64,000 bases of DNA from Endozoicomonas sp. Mp262 (GCF_025643335.1 NZ_CP092489.1:1228501-1292500), one strand, 5' to 3'; shown: positions 46,206 to 56,202, counted from the stretch's first letter. The notes: generated by a model from the sequence alone, not told the origin. A program made the numbers and translations.

Positions 46206-46246
46206 TTGACCCTGAATAAATATAAAACTATATTTATATAAGTTTT
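46206..46246 (+). promoter_or_regulatory. zntA promoter with overlapping ArsR-type operator
   Basis: TTGACC (46206-46211) and TATATT (46229-46234) are 17 bases apart, a near-ideal sigma-70 promoter. The imperfect palindrome AAAACT-ATATTTATATA-AGTTTT (46224-46246) covers the -10 box, and has the size of SmtB/ArsR operators. A dimer bound there would block polymerase. Confidence 0.65.
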
Positions 46247-46263
46247 ATTTTATAGGTGTGGCC

Positions 46264-48489
46264 ATGAGTTGTTGTTCATCAAAAAAATCAACCTGTCATT
46301 ATGATAGCTCCCCTACCCGGCCTGCCGATGAACTGCCTCTGGAGACGGGTGTAAATGCCACTACAGCTTCAGACAGTACAGAACCTGAAACGGTTATGCT
46401 GCAATGGACAGTGAGGGGAATGGATTGCCCCGGCTGTGCTGGAAAAATTGAAAAAGCGGTCAGCAACGTCAAGGGAACTCTTGAGGCTAAAGTGGCTTTT
46501 GCCACGGAGCGCCTGCTAATAAAGGCGGTGACTGACCCAGCCGTTGAAAAAAATATAAAACGGGTGGTTAAGGATGCCGGTTTTACATTGCTGGAAACCT
46601 CTGTATCTGGACAAAAAGAGTCATCACCCGATAGTTTCTGGCAATGCTATCGCTCGATTATTATCTTTGCTCTGCTGGTGACTGCGGCGGCTATTGCCTC
46701 AAAATTCTGGCCAGACTTTGATCGCCTGCTTTTCTCCGGAGCAACCCTGTGGGGATTGGCCCCTGTTGTTCAGAAAGCCTGGCGGCTCGCCCGCAATGGT
46801 TCCCCGTTCTCTATTGAAACCCTGATGGCCATAGCGGCAATGGGTGCGCTCTTCCTGGGAGAGACCGCTGAGGCGGCGATGGTGTTATTGCTGTTTATGC
46901 TGGGTGAGCATCTTGAGGCTTTTGCCGCAGGAAAGGCCCGGCAGGGTGTCCAAAAACTTATGGCATTGACACCTGATAAGGCCATCAAGATCAACCAGGA
47001 TGGTAGTCGGCTGGAAGTTCTCGCAGCAACACTGATCCCCTCTGACCTTATTGAAGTGAGACCAGGAGAAAGGTTACCTGTAGATGGGGGGCTGGTAACA
47101 CCCTCTGCAAGCTTTGACCAAAGTGCCCTGACCGGAGAGTCGGTTCCCGTGGAACACGAAACAGGCGGCAAGGTTCTGGCAGGTTCTCTGGTGGTTGATA
47201 AAGTGGTTCAGCTTAAAGTCCTTTCAGAGCCTGGAGACAGTGCGGTTGACAGGATCATTCGACTGATTGAAGAGGCAGAGGCCAGCAAGGCACCTATTGA
47301 ACGGTTTATTGATCGTTTCAGCCGCTGGTATACCCCGGCTATGATAGGTCTGGCAATCTTAATCGCGGTGCTTCCTCCCCTGCTTATGGGATTATCCTGG
47401 AATGAGTGGATCTATAAGTCGTTAGCCTTGTTACTGATAGGTTGCCCCTGTGCGTTGGTTATTTCCACTCCGGCTGCCGTTACCTCTGCCCTGGCGACTG
47501 CATCGCGTACCGGAGCCCTGGTGAAAGGTGGTGCTGCCCTGGAGCAGCTGGGAAAAGTAAAAACCATTGCTTTTGATAAGACGGGTACGTTGACTCAAGG
47601 TAAGCCACAGGTCAGGCATACAAAAGTATTCAATGAACGCTATGATGCCAGTGGTCTGTTGGCTTTGGCTGCGGCAGTAGAAACAGGATCAACTCACCCA
47701 TTGGCCAAGGCCATTTGTGAGGAAGCTTCTGGACGGGGTATCCCGATTCCTGAAGCGGATAACATTGAAGTCCTGGCAGGACTTGGGGTTCAAGGCCGGG
47801 TTGATGAGCAATGTATACAGATAGGGTCTCCCCGTCACCTGGAAGATAGCATTAAGGCACAGCCGGGAGCACAAGCGGCTTTGGTTAACCTGGAGCAGGA
47901 AGGTAATACCATGGCGGTTGTCACCGTCAATGGCTCCCTGTTGGGATTTATCGCATTGCGGGATAGCCTGAGGGATGATGCTGCGAAGGCCATTCAAGCG
48001 TTGAAAGGCATTGGCATTAGCAGTGTGATGCTAACAGGCGACAGTCCTGTGGCTGCCGCCGCCATTGCCCGGGAACTGGATATGGATTATCGGGCCGGAC
48101 TGATGCCTGAGGATAAGTCCACTGCTGTGGTTGATCTTTCCCGGCAAGGCGCAGTGGCTATGGTCGGTGATGGCATTAATGATGCCCCTGCACTGAAAAG
48201 AGCCGACATTGGTATTGCCATGGGGGAAGGGACGGATGTTGCCCTGGAAACCGCTGACTGTGCCCTGACCCATAACCGGATTGTGGAGTTGGCTGATTTA
48301 ATCAAACTGTCCAGGGCAACCCTGGCCAATATTCGCCAGAATGTCACCTTGGCTATCGGGTTGAAAGCCATTTTCCTGGTGACCAGTATTCTCGGTATTA
48401 CGGGTTTGTGGATGGCTATATTGGCAGACACCGGAGCTACTGCATTAGTTACTGCAAACGCGTTAAGACTGTTGCGTCATAAGTCATAG
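46264..48489 (+). CDS. zntA: Zn(II)/Cd(II)/Pb(II)-translocating P-type ATPase
   Basis: 741 residues, heavy-metal P1B-type ATPase in the inner membrane that pumps Zn, Cd or Pb out of the cytoplasm. N-terminal metal ligands (MSCCSSKKSTCH), then one HMA domain with GMDCPGC (Cys55, Cys58). About eight membrane helices carry the CPC motif at 394-396, typical of Zn/Cd pumps. Cytoplasmic landmarks are ALTGESVPVE, DKTGTLT (phospho-Asp438), THPLAKAI and MVGDGINDAPAL. I start at the ATG at 46264 with AGGTG upstream; a GTG at 46258 would add two residues. It is expressed from its own promoter-operator behind the zinc repressor gene. Confidence 0.95.
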   Translation: MSCCSSKKSTCHYDSSPTRPADELPLETGVNATTASDSTEPETVMLQWTVRGMDCPGCAGKIEKAVSNVKGTLEAKVAFATERLLIKAVTDPAVEKNIKRVVKDAGFTLLETSVSGQKESSPDSFWQCYRSIIIFALLVTAAAIASKFWPDFDRLLFSGATLWGLAPVVQKAWRLARNGSPFSIETLMAIAAMGALFLGETAEAAMVLLLFMLGEHLEAFAAGKARQGVQKLMALTPDKAIKINQDGSRLEVLAATLIPSDLIEVRPGERLPVDGGLVTPSASFDQSALTGESVPVEHETGGKVLAGSLVVDKVVQLKVLSEPGDSAVDRIIRLIEEAEASKAPIERFIDRFSRWYTPAMIGLAILIAVLPPLLMGLSWNEWIYKSLALLLIGCPCALVISTPAAVTSALATASRTGALVKGGAALEQLGKVKTIAFDKTGTLTQGKPQVRHTKVFNERYDASGLLALAAAVETGSTHPLAKAICEEASGRGIPIPEADNIEVLAGLGVQGRVDEQCIQIGSPRHLEDSIKAQPGAQAALVNLEQEGNTMAVVTVNGSLLGFIALRDSLRDDAAKAIQALKGIGISSVMLTGDSPVAAAAIARELDMDYRAGLMPEDKSTAVVDLSRQGAVAMVGDGINDAPALKRADIGIAMGEGTDVALETADCALTHNRIVELADLIKLSRATLANIRQNVTLAIGLKAIFLVTSILGITGLWMAILADTGATALVTANALRLLRHKS

Positions 48490-48593
48490 CGGCTATTTTT
48501 CAAAGAGCGTAGTGCTTCCCTTTATACTAAAACTTCTACCTTTTTGGTCGACTCCTTGTTTATTAAGTCCATAGATTCATCAAGGAGAGCCGC

Positions 48594-49784
48594 GTGGCTA
48601 AAGGTGATAATTCCAGGAAAAATAAGCCGAAACGTGGCGCTAAAAAGGTTGAGACTAGCAAGTCCGGTACTTTTGGCCGGACTCCTGTATTGAATGTTGA
48701 TGGGTTTAAAACCGCGGGGCTTTCCCGGAAAGATGAAGGAATTAAAGTAAAAGAGGTTGATGATTATCAGGTATTGGCAACAGAGAATGTTGACCCTGCC
48801 CTTGCTCAGGAAAAAGAACGAACGAAAGCCATTAAAAAGTTACTGGACAGTTTGCATCCCGGTTATCAGGTGCCTGAAGAAACCAGTTTTAGAGGGTTGG
48901 TTCTCTCAGGTAGAGATCTGGAACGTGTCAGGTTTGTAGATAACATTCTGAAAAACACAAAAATGAGGGAGTGTCAGTTAAGGAGCGCTGTATTTAAAAG
49001 CTGCGACCTGACAGGTGCTGACCTTCGGCGGGCTGACCTCACTGGTGCCATCTTTGATCACTGTAATCTCAATGGTGCAGACCTGCGGGGATGTGACCTC
49101 TCCAATGCCAGAATTGTGGATTGTAATCTTTTTGCCGTAAACCTTGATAACAGCAAGCTGGAACAGGCCGTGATCGATCACTGTTCAATGGGAGCCCAGA
49201 GTTTTCATAACAGCTCATGCAAGGGGATTAAACTGTTTAATAGCCAGGTTATCCATGGTTTCTTTGATAGCGCCGATATGGTGGGTGCCGAAATTCGCAA
49301 TATGTTATTCCGTGATTGCACGCTCACCAATACCCACTTTGATAGCGCCATTCTGGATGAATGCTGTTTTCGTGCCTGTGACAGTATTCAGGAGGGTCCT
49401 GTTTTTTCCGGGTGTGAGATGAGTAATATAACCATGATGGATTGTGAGTTTGAGGACACCCAGCTGGTCAGCACCCATATTTCCCATAGCCGGATGGAAA
49501 GGGTCAATATGGCTTCAGCCCTTTTGGAAGGAGCGCTGTTTGATGATGTTGTGTTTGACGAAGGCTCCATAAGAGATTGTTATAGCCTGGAGGAAGCTCC
49601 TACTTTCAATCAGTGTACGCTGGAACACTTGCTTATTGAGGGCTCTGAACTGTGTAATGCCCACTTTAATAAGAGTTCATTTATTGGTGCGAGGATTATT
49701 GACAGTGACTTTGAGGCTTGGGAAATGAACCATACGGGGATGGATGGCAATACCATCATTGAGTCCTGTTATGGAGCCAGTTGA
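48594..49784 (+). CDS. Pentapeptide-repeat protein
   Basis: 396 residues from a GTG start (MAKGDNSRKNKPKRG) with AAGGAGAG upstream. Residues 1-20 are Lys/Arg-rich. From about residue 95 to the end run A(D/N)LxX-type pentapeptides, clearest at LTGADLRRADLTGAIFDHCNL, which fold into a right-handed quadrilateral helix. Some such proteins mimic DNA and protect gyrase, but nothing here points to that. Convergent with the type I secretion cargo gene (nine bases apart). Function unknown. Confidence 0.85.
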   Translation: MAKGDNSRKNKPKRGAKKVETSKSGTFGRTPVLNVDGFKTAGLSRKDEGIKVKEVDDYQVLATENVDPALAQEKERTKAIKKLLDSLHPGYQVPEETSFRGLVLSGRDLERVRFVDNILKNTKMRECQLRSAVFKSCDLTGADLRRADLTGAIFDHCNLNGADLRGCDLSNARIVDCNLFAVNLDNSKLEQAVIDHCSMGAQSFHNSSCKGIKLFNSQVIHGFFDSADMVGAEIRNMLFRDCTLTNTHFDSAILDECCFRACDSIQEGPVFSGCEMSNITMMDCEFEDTQLVSTHISHSRMERVNMASALLEGALFDDVVFDEGSIRDCYSLEEAPTFNQCTLEHLLIEGSELCNAHFNKSSFIGARIIDSDFEAWEMNHTGMDGNTIIESCYGAS

Positions 49785-49793
49785 AAAGTAAAC

Positions 49794-51410
49794 TCAAGGA
49801 TCACTTTGGCTGACCAAAATATCCACCTGCTGATTTCTGCAAATAATAGTAAGCAAGACACCATGTTTACTGCCCTCTTCCGTTGTGATGACAAGATGTT
49901 CTGATAAACAGTTATTTTCCCTGAGATCAAAGATGGCGGGCTGATTTTTATCCAGTGAGTAGGTCCAGTAGCCGTTACTATTCACGATAAAGGTGCCATA
50001 AGTTCCTGTGACTGTTCCGGCAATCATTACAAGATGAGCCGAATCTTCTCCTTTGACGATCATATTGCCACTGGCTAAAACTGATGCCCCGTTATCAGCC
50101 GTGATATCAATCTCCATGGAAACATTCCGGCTGATCTCTTCTTCATGGTATGTGGGAGCTTCTCCTGCTTCGAGATAGCAGAGTTTAAAGAGTTGCCGGG
50201 GGCTATATTCGGCGGAGTAACAGGGAGAAAAAAAGAATTGTGCATTACCCCGGTCAGCAAAGTGCTCATCGGGCTTGAAGATAAGTCGTCCGGTTAACAG
50301 GTCAATCCGTGAGATTTCCTGGCCTGCTTGAGCACAAATGCGGTTATAAAGAATTCTGCCCACCGAAGGTAAGGTATTCAATTTAATATTTTTCAGCTTA
50401 TCGACAGGTTTATCCGCCTGTTTGTTAAAATCTTCTAGATTGAAAATATAAGTGTCCAGGCTTGTTAAAAAAGCCTCATACTTTTGGTGTGGGGCAATAT
50501 AGGTTGTTTTTTTTCCGGTTGTGGCTGAGTTGGGTGAGGCATCAGGACTTTCATCCGTAATAGTAGCCAACTCGTCAATGATGTGCCCAAGCTCGGTTTC
50601 AGCTTTAGGCTCAGGCTCGTTCTTCTGGAACAGTGCCTGCTCATCAGGTATCTGGTTGATCAGTCTTTCCAGCGCCTGCTCAGGAGAACTGTCGTCTTCT
50701 GCAAAGGCTGGAGTGTCCTCTTCCTGCTGAATACCTAATGTGGCTTCCAATAACTGGTCGGCTTCAGCGATGGCCTGATCAATGTCTTTTGATCTGTCTT
50801 GTCGGGATGGTTCATGATCAGCAGGGTTGGTGTTACTAAAACTAAATTTTGTTGTATTTTCTTCTCTCTGTGGTTGTGATTCTGATGGCGCTTTACTGGA
50901 GGTTGATTCAGACTCAAGATCTACAGCGTCTATTTGTTCATCTTCTGTTATCTCAGCCAGAGCCTGTTGGCCTAGTGATTCTTCACAGGCGGAGTGATCA
51001 AAAGGCTGGTCAGTTGTCAGTATGGCTTCATGAAGGATGGGAGGAGCATGCTCTTCTGTAGCCATAATGGTCATCATGGCCGTGTGTTTTGAATAAGGTC
51101 TATCGGGTTGGTTAATCCGGTACTCGTAATAAAGTTCTTCAGAATCACCCGGAGATAAATAGCCATAGTATTCAAGATCAATGGCTAACTGGTTACCATC
51201 AATTGAAAGACTGATGCCTCCTTCACTACCTGATAATAACTTTACATGCGAAACTTGGCTTCGGGCCATGACAGGGCCAGACAGGAAAGGCCTTAGCAGG
51301 TTGATAACGTGCTTGCCACTGGAGGTTTTCTCAACAGTGGCCTGAACCGTTGTAAGATGATTGTTATCAAGATTCATGGCAGCCCTTTTGCCATTGCTCC
51401 CGTCATTCAT
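49794..51410 (-). CDS. VCBS-domain protein, probable type I secretion cargo
   Basis: 538 residues. An N-terminal VCBS-like segment (YYGYLSPGDSEELYYEYRI near residue 80) and a C-terminal VCBS segment (GTYGTFIVNSNGYWTYSLD near residue 470) flank a low-complexity acidic linker (residues about 150-300) and a central globular part. VCBS/cadherin-like modules occur in RTX adhesins. It is the last gene of a three-gene reverse-strand unit after a type I ABC exporter and adaptor, so it is the likely substrate, although it is short and I see no RTX nonapeptides. Alternative in-frame starts exist at MNLDNN. No N-terminal signal peptide, as expected for this route. Confidence 0.65.
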   Translation of the reverse strand: MNDGSNGKRAAMNLDNNHLTTVQATVEKTSSGKHVINLLRPFLSGPVMARSQVSHVKLLSGSEGGISLSIDGNQLAIDLEYYGYLSPGDSEELYYEYRINQPDRPYSKHTAMMTIMATEEHAPPILHEAILTTDQPFDHSACEESLGQQALAEITEDEQIDAVDLESESTSSKAPSESQPQREENTTKFSFSNTNPADHEPSRQDRSKDIDQAIAEADQLLEATLGIQQEEDTPAFAEDDSSPEQALERLINQIPDEQALFQKNEPEPKAETELGHIIDELATITDESPDASPNSATTGKKTTYIAPHQKYEAFLTSLDTYIFNLEDFNKQADKPVDKLKNIKLNTLPSVGRILYNRICAQAGQEISRIDLLTGRLIFKPDEHFADRGNAQFFFSPCYSAEYSPRQLFKLCYLEAGEAPTYHEEEISRNVSMEIDITADNGASVLASGNMIVKGEDSAHLVMIAGTVTGTYGTFIVNSNGYWTYSLDKNQPAIFDLRENNCLSEHLVITTEEGSKHGVLLTIICRNQQVDILVSQSDP

Positions 51411-51483
51411 GTTAACGTGTTTATTGGGTGAAGGACAGGCTTTGCCAGGGATGCTGTGTTGCCTGGTGTATTGTTTTGGAGTC

Positions 51484-53046
51484 TTAACGCTCCGTCAGGG
51501 CATTTTGTTTGGCTCTTAGAATAGGCTTCAGCAGGTACTGCATCAGTGTTTTCTGGCCGGTGATGATGTCAACATTGGTATGCATGCCAGGAATAATTTC
51601 CAGAGGCTTTTCACTGCTGCCGAGGTGGTTTTTCTTGGTGCGGATTCTTACCACATAGAAACTCTCACCCTTCTCATCCTCTATGGTATCAGCACTGATA
51701 TGTTCCAGGGTTCCTTCAAGGCCGCCGTAGATGGCAAAGTCATAGGCAGTCAGTTTCACCACCGACTTCATGCCCTTTCTCAGGAAACCAATATCTTTGG
51801 GGTTTATTTGAGCCTCTACCAGCAGGGAGTCCTCAATAGGTACAATTTCCATCATATCCATTCCAGGCTGTACCACACCGCCAATGGTGGTGATATTAAT
51901 GGTTTTCACAATACCATCCAAAGGGGCTCTGACCAGTGTCCGGTTTACCTGGTCTTTCATACCGGCATGGGACTCGGTTAATTGACCCAGGTTAATCTCG
52001 GTTTCCTTTAACTCGTGAACCACTTCTTCCCGAAACTTCTGTCTTGTTTCCTCTTTTCGGGCTGCGGCTTCTTCATAGGCTGACTGAAGTTTTGGCAGGG
52101 ATAATTCGGTGATGCGCTTTTCTGATTGAAGGTCGTTAACCTTCTGTTTTAACTGCAGCAATTCAACTTCAGACACTACGCCCTGGTCAGCCAGTGGAGC
52201 CGTCAGCTCCAGCTCTTTAGCGCCCAGCTCATAGCTGGTGGTCAGGAACTCAACCTTTGCCTTTGCTGACAGTAGCTCATTTTGAGCCTGGTCAACCTGT
52301 TTGTTGACGATATCCAGTTCAGCGTTAAGGGTTGCGGAGCGTTGCTCATAAACGTCTTTTTCCCGGCTGGTATATTGTGGGTAATCTTTCAGCTCTTTAG
52401 AGAAGGTGAGCTTTTCACCTGATAGTTCAGCCCTTAGCCTTGCTGCTTTTGCCAGCTCACCGTAATACTCCACAGCACTTTCCCGATAGGACGATTGAAA
52501 ACGGGTATCATCCAGTTGCAACAGCGGCTGGCCAGACTTTACCTGTTGTCCTTCTTTTACATAGAGCTCCTTAAGTATTCCACCTTCAAGGTTCTGGATA
52601 ACCTGTAAATGGGATGATGGCACAACACTGCCCGTTCCCCGGGTTATTTCATCCAGTGGTGCAAAGCTGGCCCAGACAATAGAGCAACCCAGGGCCATTA
52701 ACATGGTATAAATCAGCAGACGGCCGCCTTTAGGGGTTTTTATAAGAACAGCGGCACTGGTATCAGACATAAATTCCAGGTCTTCGGCCTTGGCATTTTC
52801 CTGTATGTCATCGAGTCCCGTGAGTTCTTGCCGTAACTTGCGAATTTCTGTGGGTAATTCGCGAAGCCATTGGTAAAAAGCTCCAGCTTGCCGGGGCAAA
52901 TAAAAAAAGAAGGAATAAAATCTGGCTTGCCAGCCTGGCTGCTCCTGTTCTGATTCCTCCTGCTCTGGAGTTGAAGCCGGAATGTTTTCATCCAGAACTG
53001 GCTGACTGTTTTCTTCCTGTGGCTGGTCATCCTTGAAATTGTTCAT
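51484..53046 (-). CDS. HlyD-family type I secretion membrane-fusion protein
   Basis: 520 residues. A cytosolic N-terminus (residues 1-105) precedes one membrane helix (LLIYTMLMALGCSIVWASF). The lipoyl half-motif VIQNLEGGILKELYVKEGQ follows, then a long coiled-coil hairpin (residues about 200-380) and the second half-motif (VRAPLDGIVKTINI). The C-terminus carries the HlyD signature region (EIIPGMHTNVDIITGQKT). It would span the periplasm to join the ABC exporter to a TolC-type channel. Ten bases separate it from the exporter gene. Confidence 0.92.
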   Translation of the reverse strand: MNNFKDDQPQEENSQPVLDENIPASTPEQEESEQEQPGWQARFYSFFFYLPRQAGAFYQWLRELPTEIRKLRQELTGLDDIQENAKAEDLEFMSDTSAAVLIKTPKGGRLLIYTMLMALGCSIVWASFAPLDEITRGTGSVVPSSHLQVIQNLEGGILKELYVKEGQQVKSGQPLLQLDDTRFQSSYRESAVEYYGELAKAARLRAELSGEKLTFSKELKDYPQYTSREKDVYEQRSATLNAELDIVNKQVDQAQNELLSAKAKVEFLTTSYELGAKELELTAPLADQGVVSEVELLQLKQKVNDLQSEKRITELSLPKLQSAYEEAAARKEETRQKFREEVVHELKETEINLGQLTESHAGMKDQVNRTLVRAPLDGIVKTINITTIGGVVQPGMDMMEIVPIEDSLLVEAQINPKDIGFLRKGMKSVVKLTAYDFAIYGGLEGTLEHISADTIEDEKGESFYVVRIRTKKNHLGSSEKPLEIIPGMHTNVDIITGQKTLMQYLLKPILRAKQNALTER

Positions 53047-53055
53047 TTTCCAGTC

Positions 53056-55221
53056 CTAGTCAATCTTAAGCTTGCCCTGCTTGAGCGCAGCGTGAACCTG
53101 ATCCTTGGGGCCATCGGCTACCACTCGTCCGTTATCCATGACAATGAGTCGCTCAACCAATTCAAGCATTGATGCTTTATGGGTGACCAAAATAAGCGTT
53201 TTATCTTTACTGCGTTCACTGAGTTGCTGTTTCATCCGTAATTCTGTGGTGTTATCCATGGAGCTGGAAGGTTCATCCAGTACCAGGATGGGTGGATCCA
53301 TCAATAACGCCCGGGCCATGGCAATACTTTGCCGTTGACCGCCCGACAGGTTTTGACCCCGTTCACCCACGTTCATATCCAAACCCTGGGGATGCTTATT
53401 GGCGAACTCTGTGACACCGGCCATTTCTGCGGCTTTCAGCAGCAGGGCATCATCAACATAGCTGGCTCCCAGGGTTATATTCTCTTTGATGCTGCCGTAA
53501 AACAGGGTGATGTCCTGGGATACGCAGCCAATGCAACGACGCAGGTCAGTGGGGTTGATTTGTCTTAGGTCTACACCGTCTACCCTGATGGCACCAGCCT
53601 CTGGTTCATAAAGGCCCAGGATCAGTTTTTCCATAGTGGTTTTACCGGAACCGATACGGCCGATAATGGCCACTTTCTCTCCGGCTTTAATATTGAGGGA
53701 AATATCCCTTAAGGCATGGATTTCCTGTTCGGGGTATTTGAAGTCAACGGCATCAAACTCCAGGTTTCCTTTTAATTCCGGGCGATGGACATAATCACGG
53801 TCGGCAGGCCTTTCCAACGGCATTGCCATAACCTGGTTAAGCCCGTCCAGGGCTGATGTGGCCTGATTATAGCGAGTGGCCAAACCAGCTACTTGTGCCA
53901 TAGGTGCAAGGCAGCGGCCGGAGAGCATAACTGAAGCGATCAGCCCTCCCATACTCAGTTCACCTTCAGTGATCAGATAAACGCCGGTAATCACCATGCC
54001 GATATTGGCCAGCTGCTGGATGTAGGCACTGAATGTGGAGGCTGAAGCACTCAGTAATTTGGTTTTTATTCCCCAGGTTGCAATATGGCCTACCACCTTT
54101 TCCCACTTGTGTTGAACTTCTCCTTCAGCCTGGGCTATTTTCAGGGCTTCCATACCAGAAAGGCTTTCAATTAAAGTGGCACTCTTTTGGGTGCTGGAGC
54201 GAAGTGTCTTTTCAACGGAGCTTTTTAATGGTGCCTGGATAGCATAACTGTAGATACCGATCAGGATCATACCCACTAAGGGAATAATGGCCACCGGGCC
54301 TCCCAGAATAAAGATGACAAAGAGAATTATTACGGTAAATGGCAAGTCAACCAGTGCTGTGACGGTTGAAGAGGTTATAAATTCCCGGATGCTTTCAAAT
54401 TCCTGAAGATTTTTCGCAAAAGAACCCACGGATTGAGGCCGTGCTGACATACTCAACCCCATAACCCTTTCCATTATTCGTGCAGAAAGCAGTATGTCTG
54501 ATTTCTTTCCCGCTAAATCAATAAAATAACCTCGAACTATTTTGAGAATAAAATCAAAAGAGAAAACAATAAAAGCACCGAGAGCCAAAACCCAAAGGGT
54601 ATCAAATGCCTGGTTGGGAACAACCCTGTCATAAACATTCATAGTGAATAACGGGCTGGCAATAACAAAGATATTAATTAACAGGGAGGCCAGAATAACA
54701 TCCCGGTAAATTCTCCACGATCCCAGAATGGTTCCCCAAAACCAATGTCGGGAGCGAACATTTAAGCTTTGGGGGGAGCGCTGGTCGTAACGGTGTTTTT
54801 CCCTGATATAAATGGCATAACCGGTATAATGGTTAGCCAGTTGTTGAAGGGAAACTACTTTAACACCATCACCACTGTCAGGCATAATAATGCCTGCCGT
54901 TCCTTTATCATGATTGATATCAACTAAAATGCAGGCTTTTTTATTTTTCAGGAGAAGAACAGCGGGAACAATTAAAGACGATATATTTTCCAGATCCCTG
55001 GGATTAAGCTTTGCTGATAAACCAGCCCGTTCCGCAGCTCTGATAAAAAGATCCGGTGTTAATTTACCTTTTTCCAATGGTAATCCGGAAACCAGTGATT
55101 CCGGTGAATAGGGATTGCCATAATAGCGGGTTAAAACTGCCAGGCTAATTAATAGCGGGTCTTTTTCTGTACGGTTATGATCGGGAATATCCCAGGTATC
55201 ATCATTAATAGTTGAGTCCAT
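53056..55221 (-). CDS. Type I secretion ABC transporter (HlyB/LssB-like) with degenerate C39 domain
   Basis: 721 residues. The N-terminal 150 residues resemble a C39 peptidase but lack a Cys at the expected place (DPLLISLAVLTRYYG), so it is a C39-like recognition domain, not a protease. Six membrane helices follow (about 165-440). The ATPase has Walker A GRIGSGKTT, signature LSGGQRQSIA and Walker B ILVLDEPSSSMD, and the switch His in VTHKAS. First gene of the export unit; a TolC partner is not in the window. The AT-rich 255 bases upstream hold its promoter. Confidence 0.93.
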   Translation of the reverse strand: MDSTINDDTWDIPDHNRTEKDPLLISLAVLTRYYGNPYSPESLVSGLPLEKGKLTPDLFIRAAERAGLSAKLNPRDLENISSLIVPAVLLLKNKKACILVDINHDKGTAGIIMPDSGDGVKVVSLQQLANHYTGYAIYIREKHRYDQRSPQSLNVRSRHWFWGTILGSWRIYRDVILASLLINIFVIASPLFTMNVYDRVVPNQAFDTLWVLALGAFIVFSFDFILKIVRGYFIDLAGKKSDILLSARIMERVMGLSMSARPQSVGSFAKNLQEFESIREFITSSTVTALVDLPFTVIILFVIFILGGPVAIIPLVGMILIGIYSYAIQAPLKSSVEKTLRSSTQKSATLIESLSGMEALKIAQAEGEVQHKWEKVVGHIATWGIKTKLLSASASTFSAYIQQLANIGMVITGVYLITEGELSMGGLIASVMLSGRCLAPMAQVAGLATRYNQATSALDGLNQVMAMPLERPADRDYVHRPELKGNLEFDAVDFKYPEQEIHALRDISLNIKAGEKVAIIGRIGSGKTTMEKLILGLYEPEAGAIRVDGVDLRQINPTDLRRCIGCVSQDITLFYGSIKENITLGASYVDDALLLKAAEMAGVTEFANKHPQGLDMNVGERGQNLSGGQRQSIAMARALLMDPPILVLDEPSSSMDNTTELRMKQQLSERSKDKTLILVTHKASMLELVERLIVMDNGRVVADGPKDQVHAALKQGKLKID

Positions 55222-55460
55222 GATAACCTTCTGATTATCTATACCGTACAGCGGAAACGGAGTGATTTAATTTAAAAGCCACATTAAATCGATAGAACAA
55301 AATATATAACACTTATAAGGTAATTATATTTTTAATGTTAGTTTAGAATTTTGATCTTGAAAGAGATAGAAAAAGAAGTGAATGGTTTTTTGATTAAGGT
55401 ATTTTTTATTTCAGATTTATTTGTCAATAAATAGGCAATAAAAAATGATTGATTAATGAA

Positions 55461-55498
55461 GGAAGGTATTCGACGGTTATTCACCATCGAATACCTCC
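55461..55498 (-). terminator. Hairpin spanning the phoU stop codon
   Basis: On the reverse strand GGAGGTATTCGA (55498-55487) pairs with TCGAATACCTTCC (55473-55461) with one bulged base; the stop codon and last codons of phoU lie in the stem-loop. A weak T-rich tract follows about 15 bases later, so it is a plausible terminator for pstA-pstB-phoU. Confidence 0.6.
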
Positions 55499-56202
55499 TT
55501 TTGAATGCGAGTGATACCGATATGGCGAACATCGGTGCCTTTTACAAGATAAATGACATATTCTGCAATATTACGGGCGTGATCACCTATTCGCTCAAGG
55601 GAACGCAATACCCACATAATATTCAGTACCCGTGTAATAGACCGGGGATCTTCCATCATGTAGGTGACCAGCTCTCGGGTTGCGCTTTGGTATTCCCGGT
55701 CAACTGCCTTGTCTTCCTTAGCCACAGCCAATGCCATATCAGCATCAAAGCGGGCAAAAGCATTAAGGGCATCCTGAACCATCTGGCGAACATGATGACC
55801 AATATGGCGGGTTTCGATATAGCCTCTGGGGGCTTCTCCCTGTTCACTCAGTTTGATGGCGAACCGTGCTATTTTGGCGGCTTCGTCACCAATGCGCTCA
55901 AGATCGGAAGAGGCTTTTGAGCAAGCAATCACCAAACGCAGGTCTGTAGCCGCAGGCTGTCTCCTGGCCAGAATCCGGGTACACTCTTCATCAATGGAGA
56001 TTTCCATGAAATTAATATCGCTGTCTTGCTCGGACACCTTTTGAGCCTGTTCACTGTTTGCAGTAATCAGTGACTCAACAGCCTCTGAAACCTGTTTTTC
56101 AACCTGGCCTCCCATGGCCAGCAGGTTATTTCGCAAATCTTCCAGCTCAGCACTGAATTGCTGTGAAATATGAGGGGCAAAGGGATTGTTTCTGCTATCC
56201 AT
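55477..56202 (-). CDS. phoU: Phosphate signalling protein PhoU
   Basis: 241 residues, two three-helix PhoU repeats with acidic metal-binding motifs (SDINFMEISIDEECTRI, and ERIGDEAAKIA, and LERIGDHARNIAEYV). It links the Pst transporter to PhoR and prevents the Pho response when phosphate is plentiful. Its ATG overlaps the pstB stop by one base (TGATG), so translation is coupled. Confidence 0.96.
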   Translation of the reverse strand: MDSRNNPFAPHISQQFSAELEDLRNNLLAMGGQVEKQVSEAVESLITANSEQAQKVSEQDSDINFMEISIDEECTRILARRQPAATDLRLVIACSKASSDLERIGDEAAKIARFAIKLSEQGEAPRGYIETRHIGHHVRQMVQDALNAFARFDADMALAVAKEDKAVDREYQSATRELVTYMMEDPRSITRVLNIMWVLRSLERIGDHARNIAEYVIYLVKGTDVRHIGITRIQKEVFDGE

